This document shows positions 6,238-6,601 of a stretch of 6,601 nt of DNA, one piece after another. This DNA is from Bacteroidota bacterium. Lineage in GTDB: Bacteria > Bacteroidota > Bacteroidia > Flavobacteriales > Weeksellaceae. How positions within the stretch are numbered: position 1 is the first letter of the stretch; each line of letters opens with the position of its first letter. The notes under the pieces were generated by a model. It did not search any database. It was not told where the DNA came from and saw only the letters and a list, made by a program, of their open reading frames with translations. Where the stretch lies: assembly GCA_023411265.1 (NCBI GenBank), contig JAEYOX010000029.1, forward strand, positions 1 through 6,601, given 5' to 3'. The position numbers were made by a program, and so were the translations under genes.

Positions 6238-6531
6238 CTATGGCGTATCTTGTGATGCCGGTGCTTCCTGCGGTTCTTGCGCCACAAGGAGATCGTGCCG
6301 CAGTGTTGCTTCAGTCCTGTTTTACGAGAGCATTTAGGGGAACCGCTCTCTTCAATCCAGAAAGTACAGAATGAATCTTCTTAAGGTCTTTTCTTCCGGT
6401 TTTCATTTTGATGAAGTTGCTGACATGAAGAATATCTTTCAGCTGTACTTGAAACTTGCTTTCTGAGTTGCTGAATGTGAAGGCGAGTTTTCTTTTAAAA
6501 TATCACCTAATTGTTGTATTTTCGTCAGCAT
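6238..6531 (-). pseudogene. Remains of a small gene of unknown function, two frame changes
   Basis: No single frame is open across this stretch, but three consecutive pieces read as plausible protein. Frame A begins with ATG at 6531, MLTKIQQLGDILK. Frame B, one base back, continues from base 6493 as RKLAFTFSNSESKFQ..., through KDILHVSNFIKMKTGRKDLK to NALVKQD, with its stop at 6313-6311. Frame A then resumes with EATLRHDLLVAQEPQ and ends QDTP at the TAG at 6240-6238. Joined, these make about 97 residues: a Lys-rich, probably helical middle and a Gln/Glu/Pro/Ala-rich tail. I do not recognise the family. The first join falls on T-TTA-AAA (6499-6493), a slippery heptamer in the right phase for -1 slippage. 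The second needs one base removed near 6313. Two shifts favour decay or sequence error over recoding. It ends just before a good minus-strand terminator, and its ATG is 16 bp from the divergent plus-strand start. Confidence 0.45.
6517..6524 (+). promoter_or_regulatory. Possible -7 element for the right-edge gene
   Basis: TATTTTCG matches TAnnTTTG in seven of eight positions and lies 23 bp before the ATG at 6548. No TTG is seen at the expected -33 distance. It falls inside the first codons of the decayed minus-strand gene, so the call is weak. Confidence 0.25.
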
Positions 6532-6547
6532 ACAAAATAAATTAATT

Positions 6548-6601
6548 ATGATTACTCAACTGGACATTGAATCCCATTTTGATGGCAAACTGATGATTGC
6601 T
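6548..6601 (+). CDS. 5' end of a gene leaving the window, possibly DAHP synthase
   Basis: An ATG at 6548 opens a frame of 18 codons to the window edge, MITQLDIESHFDGKLMIA. There is no Shine-Dalgarno sequence, as with the other genes here. The ending GKLMIA at this distance from the Met recalls the N-termini of Bacteroidota 3-deoxy-7-phosphoheptulonate synthases (often fused to chorismate mutase), where a short leader precedes a strand and then GPCSAE. The diagnostic GPCSAE lies beyond the window, so this is only a guess. So short an open frame could also be chance, although its composition looks protein-like. Confidence 0.4.
   Translation, partial: MITQLDIESHFDGKLMIA

Noticed and set aside
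6238..6450. Arg/His-rich minus-strand frame near 6340-6215, resembling small basic ribosomal-type proteins
   Set aside because: The basic stretch (RRKHRHHKIRH) has no start codon or conserved context and is the third frame over the decayed gene, whose other frames give better protein.
1..6601. CRISPR array, tRNA or rRNA gene, insertion sequence, attachment site
   Set aside because: No regularly spaced direct repeats, cloverleaf-like sequence, transposase motif or terminal inverted repeats were seen by eye.

Overview
The window looks like chromosomal DNA of a Bacteroidota member, most likely the Flavobacteriia/Weeksellaceae (Chryseobacterium-like). Three things point there: a DUF5117/DUF4953-type zincin typical of Bacteroidota, starts without Shine-Dalgarno sequences, and promoter elements of the Bacteroidota form TAnnTTTG just upstream of starts. 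A pair of small secreted proteins resembling Chryseobacterium paralogous families also fits. The taxonomic call is inference from sequence character, without a database search.

Layout. Positions 1-3741 hold two intact, well-conserved minus-strand genes. The upstream one is an RlmD/TrmA-family rRNA uracil-C5 methyltransferase (3741 to 2329). The downstream one is a secreted zinc metalloprotease with an HEVGHTLGLRH active site, which runs off the left edge. A predicted hairpin terminator (3804-3831) separates them from an AT-richer accessory block.

The accessory block (about 3856-6180) contains a two-gene minus-strand unit. First comes a lipoprotein with a C-terminal JAMM/JAB-like region, split into two reading frames by a single-base frameshift at an AGG-AGG-AGG run (5095-5087). 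It is followed 18 bp later by a small secreted protein resembling the Chryseobacterium DUF6705 group. A divergent XRE-family regulator (5795-6160) shares a 93-bp intergenic region with this unit. That region carries two inverted repeats, one of them centred on the regulator's own predicted -7 element. The simplest reading is an autoregulated surface-protein module whose main gene is broken or recoded.

Right end (6161-6601). A strong, probably bidirectional hairpin terminator (6185-6211) lies between the regulator and the remains of a small minus-strand gene (6531 to 6238). Its roughly 97-residue product can only be read by switching frame twice. A plus-strand gene starts at 6548 and leaves the window after 18 codons; its start is compatible with a DAHP synthase N-terminus, but this is a weak guess. 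No tRNA, rRNA, CRISPR array, insertion sequence or att site was recognised.
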